Assembly: GCA_964292325.1 (NCBI GenBank)
Contig: CAXYVG010000061.1
Span: 1-22,889 of the forward strand
DNA length: 22,889 nt
Reading direction: 5' to 3'
Source: CTSoil-075 sp964292325
Lineage (GTDB): Bacteria; Bacillota; Negativicutes; DSM-13327
Made by a program: the position numbers and the translations under genes
Notes under the pieces: generated by a model
What the model was told of the DNA's origin: nothing
The model's database searches: none
Seen by the model: the letters and a program-made list of their open reading frames with translations, nothing else
Shown: piece after piece, positions 7,502 to 13,887 of the stretch
Numbering within the stretch: position 1 is the stretch's first letter
Layout of the letters: every line of letters starts with the position of its first letter

Positions 7502-9028
7502 CTAAATTGCGACATTCAATGGTACTATTTCTCCTACGCTGTCACTCGATGTTCCAAATACTAGTTGCAATTCAATTCCCGATACCTGCCGATTCTCATT
7601 GACCGAAATTGTTGCAATTAGATTTCGCACTAGCTGACGCTTCTGATTGATTTCTGCCTTCACCAATACCTGCCTAAATGAACGAAAAGCCGCTTTCATC
7701 TCTTCGGTTGACCAACATGCAGGAATCTCTTGTTCAGGCATACATTCGGATAGCCTCAATTGACAATTTTCTTTGTCTCTCTTTAATCGTTGCATCTCAG
7801 CAAGAAACGTGTCTCGATCTAATATATCTTCTTCGTAGCGACGAAGTATATCATGCTGTTGTCTAGTAATGTCAGTAAGGCCTTTCTCTAGTTTCTTGCA
7901 TTCATCTAAAGGTCTGGCCTTTATCCCATATCGTTGCTTAATGACTTCCATTACTCTCCGCATCCAAAGAGGGCTGGTAAGAAATTCATGTAGCCAGGTC
8001 AATACTTTTTCTTCGGCATGATCTGCACGGACAATATTAGACTTACAGACGGTGCGGCCTTGATTGTGATATGCACCACAAGCGTAATAATAGTTATAGA
8101 GATACGTCCCGTCCTTTCTTCTTTTCTTAGAATGTATTGCTACCATACCACTACCACAAACAGGACATTTAATTATGCCAGAAAGAAGATACTCATGATC
8201 ACTCTGTTTTGGGGCCACTTTGGGATGATTCTTCATTCTTTCGTGGACTTCTTCCCAAAGTTCTTTACTGACAAGCGGTTCATGGATTCCTTCGTTGTAT
8301 TCGCCACCGAACCTTACCTTGCCAACATAGGCAGCATTACCAAGAATACACCTCACACTACTACTACTAAACATTCCTCCATTTTTCCCTACCTTTCCCT
8401 CCTCATTTAGGCGATTAACAATAGCCTTGTACCCTAGCCCCATCGCATACATACTGAATATTTTTCTCACTATTTCCGCTTCGGTTGGTACGATTACCAG
8501 CTTGTTACCACCTCGCAAGTCTTCTGTGTCAGGCACCATCTGATATCCTAGCATCATTCCTCCGCTACACCTGCCAGATTTCGCCCGTTTCTTCATACCA
8601 ATATACGATGATTCCATCCAAGACTCTCTCTGCATCTGGGCGACTGCTCCCATCATGGTCAAAGCAAATTGCCCCATAGGTGTAGTGATATCAAACTGCT
8701 CACTCATACTGCAAAAGGCAATATCTAATACTCTTAACTCTTCAACCACTTGAAGTAGGTAGGATAACTTGCGACTAACACGGCTCACTGTCCAGACTAG
8801 AACTTCGCCGAAACATCCATTCTTTGCATCTCGCAAGAGGGCGTTAAAGCCTTTTCTATCTTCCCTAACACCAGATACACCAGCATCCTGATATACCCGA
8901 TATACTAACTTGCCATGACGCTTGACGTCCTCCCTAAGTGCTGCTTCTTGTGCTGATAAACTATGACCTATAACTTGTTCTTCTGTACTCACTCGTATAT
9001 AAAGAGCAACCTGATATTCCTTCTGCAT
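7502..9028 (-). CDS. Large serine recombinase (Ccr-like, first of the pair)
   Basis: 508 aa from the start at 9028, chosen because AGGAAGG lies about 9 bases before that ATG; the open frame extends 14 codons further upstream into the preceding small gene. Domains: catalytic domain about 6-145 with nucleophile Ser14 in YIRVSTEEQ; recombinase domain about 150-275; zinc ribbon with Cys288, Cys291, Cys317 and Cys328 (KCPVCG ... YYACG ... VC); a coiled-coil region about 365-430; a C-terminal tail. It is related to but clearly different from the downstream recombinase, as CcrA is to CcrB. In staphylococci the pair acts together on att sites at rlmH. It is preceded by a 60-aa ORF ending 15 bases upstream. 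The Ccr role is an inference from location and neighbours. Confidence 0.93.
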   Translation of the reverse strand: MQKEYQVALYIRVSTEEQVIGHSLSAQEAALREDVKRHGKLVYRVYQDAGVSGVREDRKGFNALLRDAKNGCFGEVLVWTVSRVSRKLSYLLQVVEELRVLDIAFCSMSEQFDITTPMGQFALTMMGAVAQMQRESWMESSYIGMKKRAKSGRCSGGMMLGYQMVPDTEDLRGGNKLVIVPTEAEIVRKIFSMYAMGLGYKAIVNRLNEEGKVGKNGGMFSSSSVRCILGNAAYVGKVRFGGEYNEGIHEPLVSKELWEEVHERMKNHPKVAPKQSDHEYLLSGIIKCPVCGSGMVAIHSKKRRKDGTYLYNYYYACGAYHNQGRTVCKSNIVRADHAEEKVLTWLHEFLTSPLWMRRVMEVIKQRYGIKARPLDECKKLEKGLTDITRQQHDILRRYEEDILDRDTFLAEMQRLKRDKENCQLRLSECMPEQEIPACWSTEEMKAAFRSFRQVLVKAEINQKRQLVRNLIATISVNENRQVSGIELQLVFGTSSDSVGEIVPLNVAI

Positions 9029-9042
9029 TTTTCCGCACCTTC

Positions 9043-9225
9043 CTAAGCAGCATTGGGGGAGTGATGGCATCCGCCCTGATTGCCCTCATTTTTTTCACCT
9101 TCAATGGTTTTTATATTACCCCCATCTATATCACGATCAGTAGCCTTCAAATATTCAATAACCATTTCCGCCACAATATTTACAACCATTTCATAGTGGT
9201 ATTCTGTGTTACTCGCTTCATTCAT
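9043..9225 (-). CDS. Small ORF leading the recombinase operon, unknown
   Basis: 60 aa. A strong GGAGGCGGAAAGGAT precedes the ATG at 9225, and the stop lies 15 bases before the recombinase start, so translational coupling is likely. The N-terminal two thirds look helical (ASNTEYHYEMVVNIVAEMVI...), the tail is polar with GEKNEGNQGG. Its last codons overlap copy 2 of the dispersed motif (9071-9090). No family recognised. It may be a small regulator or partner of the recombinases, as small ORFs next to ccr are common in SCC elements; that is inference only. Confidence 0.6.
   Translation of the reverse strand: MNEASNTEYHYEMVVNIVAEMVIEYLKATDRDIDGGNIKTIEGEKNEGNQGGCHHSPNAA
9071..9090 (-). repeat. 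Dispersed motif copy 2
   Basis: The minus strand reads AATGAGGGCAATCAGGGCGG, inside the 3' end of the 60-aa ORF just before the first recombinase. Same core as the copies at 7461-7483, 10564-10583 and 10651-10670. Confidence 0.55.
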
Positions 9226-9260
9226 ATCCTTTCCGCCTCCTAAAAATTGTAATTCGCATT

Positions 9261-9294
9261 GAATAAGTAAGGGGCCTCCCCCCCTTACCTATTC
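9261..9294. terminator. GC-rich hairpin ahead of the recombinase operon
   Basis: Arms 9261-9274 and 9281-9294 (14 bp, one mismatch) around a 6-base loop, between the DUF960 gene and the recombinase leader ORF. No long T run follows on the minus strand, so it may be an attenuator or mRNA-processing structure as well as a terminator. Confidence 0.5.
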
Positions 9295-9382
9295 TTCCAA
9301 CCTAGCTTTTGAAAGAATACTTTAGATAGTAGAATTGCAATATCACTCCAGGGTATGCTATCCTCAGCTTCTCCTCTTATTC

Positions 9383-9691
9383 TTAGTATTCTGTAGGAAA
9401 TAACATGGTTACATATTCATCACTATCAATGATCCATACTTTTCTATTTATCGGCTTCGAGATTGATCGATGATATTGTATCTCTGAAAATGCTGGAACT
9501 TCCTGGCTATGAACTATTTTCTGGAATACTTCACCCAATGCACACTCTATAGACAATTCAAATACTTGTAAATAATCCAATTCTACTCCTTGTCTTCGCT
9601 TTACATCCAATAGCTCCCATAATATCATTTGTAAATCACTAGACAAGTCAGTAGCTACGCCACTGGTAAGATATCGGGGTGAAGTAAACAT
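9383..9691 (-). CDS. DUF960 family protein
   Basis: 102 aa, the usual length for the family. Diagnostic parts: MFTSPRYLTSGVATDLSSDL at the start, DYLQVFEL (about 39-46), IVHSQEVP (about 59-66), PINRKVWIIDSDEYVTMLFP near the end. DUF960 has no known activity but is a conserved companion of ccr genes in SCC elements and occurs on other Firmicute plasmids and elements. Its ATG shares one base with the radC stop (TAATG), so it is translated with radC; AAAGGGG lies upstream within radC. Soluble, no signal peptide. Good confidence in the family, none in the function. Confidence 0.88.
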   Translation of the reverse strand: MFTSPRYLTSGVATDLSSDLQMILWELLDVKRRQGVELDYLQVFELSIECALGEVFQKIVHSQEVPAFSEIQYHRSISKPINRKVWIIDSDEYVTMLFPTEY

Positions 9692-10302
9692 TACAGCACC
9701 CCTTTCTCTTTAAGGCTAACATATTTCCCCTGACCGACAATCACATGGTCAATTACTGCAATATCCATGATCTTTCCTGCTTCAACCATCTTCTTGGTCA
9801 GTTCCATATCATCTTGACTCGGCATTGGATCACCTGATGGATGATTATGTACTAGAATAATTGTCGCCGCCATAACCTTAACTGCTCGATGGAATACTTC
9901 TCTAGGGCTTACAACAGTCGCATTGAGTGTTCCCTTACTGATCGTTCTTTCCGCAATGATGCCATTCTTGGTATTGAGAAATATGACACGAAATTCTTCT
10001 TGCATTAGATACTGCATATCAGCCATACGATCTGATACATCCTTAGGAGTACGAATGAAGGATGGGAAATCTGCTGTTGCCTGATATAGCCGTTTAGCCA
10101 ACTCACATACATATTGAAGTTGTTTGGCTTTGATGGGGCCAATTCCTTTGAGTCTCTCTAGTTCTTCTGGATATGAATTCATGAGAACTTGTCTTACTGT
10201 TCCATATTCAGCAACAAGTTCTTTCACTGTTGATTGAGGAAGGAGAGCAGCTAGTAGTTCTTCGTCAGTTGACTTAATAAGGCACTGTTTGGATAGAGTC
10301 AT
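9691..10302 (-). CDS. radC: RadC family JAB-domain protein
   Basis: 203 aa. A helix-hairpin-helix-like N-terminal part (LERLKGIGPIKAKQLQYVC, about 45-63) is followed by the RadC/JAB domain with the metal-binding pattern HNHPSGDPMPSQDD near residue 155 (H-x-H and the later Asp). The reading frame extends nine codons further upstream, but AAGGAGGGG sits 8 bases before the ATG at 10302 and the stop of a 26-aa ORF overlaps this ATG as ATGA. RadC proteins are common on mobile elements; despite the name, a DNA-repair role is not supported for the family. It is followed directly by the DUF960 gene in an overlapping pair. A radC gene close to ccr also occurs in some SCC elements. Confidence 0.9.
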   Translation of the reverse strand: MTLSKQCLIKSTDEELLAALLPQSTVKELVAEYGTVRQVLMNSYPEELERLKGIGPIKAKQLQYVCELAKRLYQATADFPSFIRTPKDVSDRMADMQYLMQEEFRVIFLNTKNGIIAERTISKGTLNATVVSPREVFHRAVKVMAATIILVHNHPSGDPMPSQDDMELTKKMVEAGKIMDIAVIDHVIVGQGKYVSLKEKGVL

Positions 10303-10379
10303 AGCCAAAGCCCCTCCTTCCTTTTCCACAGACTGATTTGCTTGTTCTGAATATCAATAATGTTCTTGATGATGTTCAT
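10299..10379 (-). CDS. 26-aa ORF translationally coupled to radC
   Basis: Too short for usual gene finding. ATG at 10379 with GGAG about 9 bases upstream; reads MNIIKNIIDIQNKQISLWKR and six more residues; the TGA overlaps the radC start (ATGA). The peptide is amphipathic with a basic tail. Either a leader peptide that sets radC translation or a real micro-protein; sequence alone cannot tell. Confidence 0.45.
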   Translation of the reverse strand: MNIIKNIIDIQNKQISLWKRKEGLWL

Positions 10380-10563
10380 TTCTTTTCACTCCTCAATTTG
10401 TCTAGCAATGCTATTGCTACCATAATCAAGGATATAATATATGTCTGATTTTTCTGTTATTTCTAGATTGTATAGTATTCTTATACCCATACAATCTCAT
10501 CTAGTTAATTGTAACAACCCTACGCTTCTTCGCATATGTTTAGAAGCATAGAAAAATTCACTT

Positions 10564-10583
10564 ATGTAGGGCAATTGAGGCAG
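10564..10583 (+). repeat. Dispersed motif copy 4 (inverted)
   Basis: Plus strand ATGTAGGGCAATTGAGGCAG, inverted with respect to the other three copies. It forms an imperfect inverted pair with 10651-10670. Confidence 0.55.
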
Positions 10584-10650
10584 CCAGGGCGGTTGTTTTG
10601 AATCCAAATAGTATTTCTCTCTATTCTAAATAGAATCTAAAGTGCCATAA

Positions 10651-10670
10651 CTGCCCTCATCGCCCTACAT
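10651..10670 (-). repeat. Dispersed motif copy 3
   Basis: Minus strand ATGTAGGGCGATGAGGGCAG, just downstream of the 103-aa ORF that follows the helicase gene. Confidence 0.55.
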
Positions 10671-10688
10671 TAATGATAAAAAAATATA

Positions 10689-11000
10689 TTAGCTCTTCTT
10701 TGCCCTCCTATAGATCGCATCTACAGTCAGAGATTCACTATCACGTATACGAATTCTCCGCAACAGAAGCACACATTCCATATTCTTACAAGCGGTAATA
10801 TCCTTGTGGATATCGCCTTGGTACTTCTCGCGCAATAGAATCTTCAATACCCCTACCAGTTCCGCTCCTGCAAAATTGAAGGATACTGTTCGGGGCTTTG
10901 ATTTCCCAATATCGAAAATCATTTTTACCAAATCCCAATTTCCGATATTACAAATTGGCTGACACTTGATTATAGTAGCGGCGTAAAATCCAAATATCAA
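10689..11000 (-). CDS. Unknown protein downstream of the helicase
   Basis: 103 aa if it starts at TTG 11000, where AGGTAGG lies 8 bases upstream inside the end of the helicase gene; a GTG at 11009 is a weaker choice and an internal ATG would leave about 77 aa. The C-terminal part is the most protein-like: VSFNFAGAELVGVLKILLRE, then CKNMECVLLLRRIRIRDSES, strongly basic. No family recognised. It is tightly linked to the helicase gene (about 15 bases), so probably cotranslated, and may act in replication or copy control of the element; inference from position. Confidence 0.6.
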   Translation of the reverse strand: MIFGFYAATIIKCQPICNIGNWDLVKMIFDIGKSKPRTVSFNFAGAELVGVLKILLREKYQGDIHKDITACKNMECVLLLRRIRIRDSESLTVDAIYRRAKKS

Positions 11001-11015
11001 TAATAGCACCTACCT

Positions 11016-12425
11016 TTACAACTCGTCTAGTTCACCCTCTTCAATATCAGTCTTAATTTTAAATTTGAGACCACCCAAATAGCGTTTTCCACCTTCTGCA
11101 ACCATATATGGAATATTCTTCTCTTTCAAAGTCATTTTTAATTGACTGTGAAAACTGATATTACTCATTTCTGACATTTTTTTGTGACCATTTTTAATAC
11201 ACCAAGACCGAAATGCTCGAACTAAGTTATCGTTGAATACCCGATCAGTCGCCATTCCTGTTTCCAACATTTCATCTACAAATGACGAAAAAGGATTAAT
11301 TATTTCTTTATATTCTTCTAACACCTTCGTTATAGCCTTCGATTCGTGAAAACGATATCCGTTCTCCCTCAATACTCTTAGCCCTTTGAGTGCAAATTGT
11401 AAAATACCAGGCAATTCCTTCATCAACTTATCAGCAAGGCCTGGATCGATTTCATCTCCCCTAAATTGGCGGTCAAAGGGAATAATCTGTAAGCGTCGAC
11501 TCAGACCATAGGAGCGATCGCGCGAATAAGGCAAGTTGTTCATAGCAAATATGAGCTTCACAAAAGGCTTAAATGTAAAACTTGGTCCACACTTGATTTC
11601 TGCTCTGATTGGCTCACCAGAAACAAGAGTCTTGAAAAGTTCCGTGTTAAAACTTTTTCCATTCACTTCTACCTCTGTGACAAGGTTCAGGCACTTATCC
11701 ATTAAATCTAATCTAGCAAAGGAATTCGATAATTCATTAAGAGATATACCAGAAACATTGCCTGAACCGCATAATTCACGAATAATTTCCGCTAGAACTG
11801 ATTTACCATTGCTACCAGCTCCGTAAAATATGAATGCTTTTTGCGCTTTTGTAGAAGAAGTCAATATATACCCCATCATTTCTCTTACGACACGAATTCT
11901 ATCTTTATCCCCCTCAAATATTTCCTTTAAAAATCGAATAAACTGCGGACACTTTGCTTCAGAATCAAAGCCTATAGGAATTCGAATCGTAGAGCCATAT
12001 TTAGGGTCATGAGGTAATAAGTCAAAGGTATCTAGATTGAGCATACCATTTTCAAGGTTTAGAATAGTTCGGTTGCTGTCCATAGGTCGCTCCGTGAGAG
12101 CTTCCCGTTTAAGAGCTGCCATATATTTAGCTTCCATTGTTACTGTCCAAACATCTGGGCCGAATTCATGGACTACATCACGGAACCACTGTGAAAGACG
12201 AATTTCCTCAACGTGGCGAAAATAGCCTTCTTCATATAAGTAAAACCTACCTTCCAATGTATAGTAGAGTGTGTAGATAGAAAGAAGATAGCGAGAAAAT
12301 TTATTACCATTAACGCCTACCACGTTTCCATCATCATCTAAAAGAAAACCTACCTCGCGTGGACTCTTCTTTCTATTCTTGCATTCCAAACCTTTATAAT
12401 AATTATCCTTACTGTCAATATTCAA
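11016..12425 (-). CDS. D5-type AAA+ (SF3) replicative helicase, Cch analogue
   Basis: 469 aa. The N-terminal part (about 1-165) resembles the D5_N region and lacks a primase active site. ATPase core: Walker A GAGSNGKS at 202-209 (in IFYGAGSNGKSV), Walker B-like NLVTEVE about 247-253, sensor 1 FAMNNLP 293-299 and a likely arginine finger in YGLSRRL about 306-312; a winged-helix-like C-terminus follows. Such enzymes unwind origins of phages, plasmids and P4-type elements. SCC elements encode AAA+ helicases (Cch/Cch2) that are thought to replicate the excised circle, and this gene holds that place. The start is TTG at 12425 behind AAGGAG. It is preceded by three small genes of unknown function. 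Confident for helicase, moderate for the Cch role. Confidence 0.92.
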   Translation of the reverse strand: MNIDSKDNYYKGLECKNRKKSPREVGFLLDDDGNVVGVNGNKFSRYLLSIYTLYYTLEGRFYLYEEGYFRHVEEIRLSQWFRDVVHEFGPDVWTVTMEAKYMAALKREALTERPMDSNRTILNLENGMLNLDTFDLLPHDPKYGSTIRIPIGFDSEAKCPQFIRFLKEIFEGDKDRIRVVREMMGYILTSSTKAQKAFIFYGAGSNGKSVLAEIIRELCGSGNVSGISLNELSNSFARLDLMDKCLNLVTEVEVNGKSFNTELFKTLVSGEPIRAEIKCGPSFTFKPFVKLIFAMNNLPYSRDRSYGLSRRLQIIPFDRQFRGDEIDPGLADKLMKELPGILQFALKGLRVLRENGYRFHESKAITKVLEEYKEIINPFSSFVDEMLETGMATDRVFNDNLVRAFRSWCIKNGHKKMSEMSNISFHSQLKMTLKEKNIPYMVAEGGKRYLGGLKFKIKTDIEEGELDEL

Positions 12426-12473
12426 ATTCTGTTACTCTCCTTCCCAATTTACTGCTAAATACACCAATTAGAC

Positions 12474-12686
12474 TCATGCTGCAGGGAGATATGGCGGTTC
12501 TGGTTTATAAAAATTCTTGAATACTAATACCCCGAACGGCCGCCCCGAACGCAAAGATTGCCCAATATCGCTATTACTTATTATTAGAATGACTGGTTCT
12601 TCTGTCACTCTTGTGGTAAGGGGGCATAGCAAGTATTGTTCACTATGCCTTTGTACCGATTTTATAGAGCTTTCGATATTCTTCAC
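12474..12686 (-). CDS. Unknown 70-aa protein upstream of the helicase
   Basis: 70 aa with AAAGGGGA upstream of ATG. A central beta pattern (EEPVILIISNSDIGQSLRSG) is followed by RPFGVLVFKNFYKPEPPYLP, giving a proline/aromatic tail. No family recognised, no transmembrane segment. It starts 15 bases after the previous stop and ends 48 bases before the helicase start, so it belongs to the helicase operon. Compact size and position suggest a small accessory or DNA-binding factor, but nothing in the sequence proves this. Confidence 0.6.
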   Translation of the reverse strand: MKNIESSIKSVQRHSEQYLLCPLTTRVTEEPVILIISNSDIGQSLRSGRPFGVLVFKNFYKPEPPYLPAA

Positions 12687-12701
12687 ATCACCATTCCCCT
12701 T

Positions 12702-13082
12702 TTATATCAGTCTAATATTCTTATCATCCCAGAGAGAGAAACTACGAATTGCTCCACCCTCTCCTGATCTTGTAACAAGTACAATGTCATCTCCAAACCT
12801 TGGATAATATTTTTTGAGAATTCGATCAAGTTGTTGAAAAGACTTAACCTTTATGGAATACCCCAAATTAATCTTTAAGCAAAAGCAAGAATCTGCTTCT
12901 TCTACTTCAAATGAATTGAATCGATTTATAGCACTTACATAGTTAAGCATTTCACTAATTTTTCTACTTTCCAACATTTGATCTCCAATGTTTATCTGAA
13001 TCTGAAAGAGTTCACAATAACCAATCGGCATAATTTCATAAGATTCTCGATAACTTCCTTGCATTTCAACTAAATAACGCAT
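12702..13082 (-). CDS. Unknown 126-aa protein in the helicase operon
   Basis: 126 aa from ATG at 13082, chosen because GGAGG lies 8 bases upstream; the open frame has an earlier ATG five codons ahead overlapping that site. Alternating alpha/beta content: MRYLVEMQGSYRESYEIMP, a helix with ISEMLNYVSAINRF, a beta hairpin CFCLKINLGYSIKV, a helix FQQLDRILKKYYPRFGDD, and a last strand IVLVTRSGEGG. Compact soluble protein. No family recognised. Second gene of the four-gene run ending in the helicase. Confidence 0.65.
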   Translation of the reverse strand: MRYLVEMQGSYRESYEIMPIGYCELFQIQINIGDQMLESRKISEMLNYVSAINRFNSFEVEEADSCFCLKINLGYSIKVKSFQQLDRILKKYYPRFGDDIVLVTRSGEGGAIRSFSLWDDKNIRLI

Positions 13083-13125
13083 TAATAACTCCTCCATTTT
13101 TTATTAGATTCTGTAGAGCATGTCG

Positions 13126-13491
13126 TTAATTTTTATTCACAGTATCAGCAGTATTACAAATACCAAATTCATATTCTACGCCGTTTTTTTCCCCCTTGTG
13201 TATGATAAAAAAATCTTCCCCAATAATATCGATTATTTTTTCGAGCCATTGGTCTTCTTTATCTGAAGTTAGTTTGAAGGGATTACGTAGTGCAAATGTA
13301 ACTCGTACCATTTTCACTACATCATTCGTTTCCGTCACAATACTTTGAATTCCTAAACCTTCATTTAAAGCATGACCCATCTCTTCAACATTTTTTGCAT
13401 TGAATTTTTCCATTTTTTCATAGAGTCGGATTGCTGTAATGATGAAGCCTTGACTTTCTACCTGATTCATGTCATTCTGTTGTTTTTGCAT
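13126..13491 (-). CDS. Unknown 121-aa protein, first gene of the helicase operon
   Basis: 121 aa from the ATG at 13491, which has GGAGG 10 bases upstream; the ATG at 13500 touches the binding site and is unlikely. Starts MQKQQNDMNQVESQGFIITA, then helices around YEKMEKFNAKNVEEMGHAL and a beta region VVKMVRVTFALRNPF, ending in GVEYEFGICNTADTVNKN. Soluble, no motif recognised. It heads the run leading to the helicase, with spacings of 43, 15 and 48 bases to the following genes. Upstream lies a small gene that appears broken by one base (13515-13635). Confidence 0.65.
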   Translation of the reverse strand: MQKQQNDMNQVESQGFIITAIRLYEKMEKFNAKNVEEMGHALNEGLGIQSIVTETNDVVKMVRVTFALRNPFKLTSDKEDQWLEKIIDIIGEDFFIIHKGEKNGVEYEFGICNTADTVNKN

Positions 13492-13514
13492 TATTCTCAT
13501 TCCTCCATTACTTA

Positions 13515-13635
13515 TTACAATTTATGCGACAAGCTCTCCTGATGACGCGTTTTATCATTGCGATACTTCCCCAACCTTTCGGCCTTGGCACGCTCAAACG
13601 CTTCTATTAATTTTGTCGGGAACGATCAACTTCAT
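13515..13635 (-). pseudogene. Small gene apparently interrupted by a one-base frameshift
   Basis: An ATG at 13635 follows GCAGGAACAAA and reads MKLIVP, after which its frame soon stops. The neighbouring frame is open from 13625 to its stop at 13515 and reads TKLIEAFERAKAERLGKYRN and on to HKL. Removing one C from the CCC in this ATG's sixth codon joins the two into a 39-aa ORF. The joined peptide is a basic amphipathic helix of the kind found in small element-borne DNA-binding or regulatory proteins. A real mutation, a sequencing error or a programmed shift are all possible. Confidence 0.45.
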
Positions 13636-13887
13636 TTTGTTCCTGCAAGACTAGTTGATTTCCCTATTCTTTTGTCAAGGAACTTTTCTTGTATTTAATA
13701 TACGATATTTTGATTGTTACCGCAGTTATGTGGCAAGATATGAATATATCTTGCCACATTTGGTTCTTAGCAGAAGTCCCAACTATACGTTAACTTAATA
13801 ACTGCTTACTGACATTTATATGATAAGATAAAAAAAGAACCTGTCAGAATTCAAATTCCGTAGGTTCTTTTTGCTGCTATTCTATTA
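13636..13887. other. Palindrome and terminator region
   Basis: No gene. It holds a perfect 14-bp inverted repeat (13728-13741/13746-13759, loop 4) with no T run, which could be an operator, and the terminator at 13832-13872. Confidence 0.5.
13832..13872 (-). terminator. Rho-independent terminator
   Basis: The minus strand has a stem of AAAAAGAACCT.../...AGGTTCTTTTT with partly paired inner bases, followed by a T run, 16 bases after the stop of the 409-aa gene. Confidence 0.75.

Larger units (their letters stand above)
10380..10688. other. Hairpin-rich intergenic region, candidate origin or control region
   Basis: No gene. Inverted repeats: TAGCAAT/ATTGCTA at 10403-10419; AGATTGTAT/ATACAATCT at 10465-10497; GCTTCT/AGAAGC around 10524-10548; and two copies of the dispersed motif in opposite orientation (10564-10583 and 10651-10670) with AT-rich DNA between. 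It lies between the helicase block and radC. This density of structure near a replicative helicase fits a replication origin, but a promoter-operator region for radC is also possible. Confidence 0.45.
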
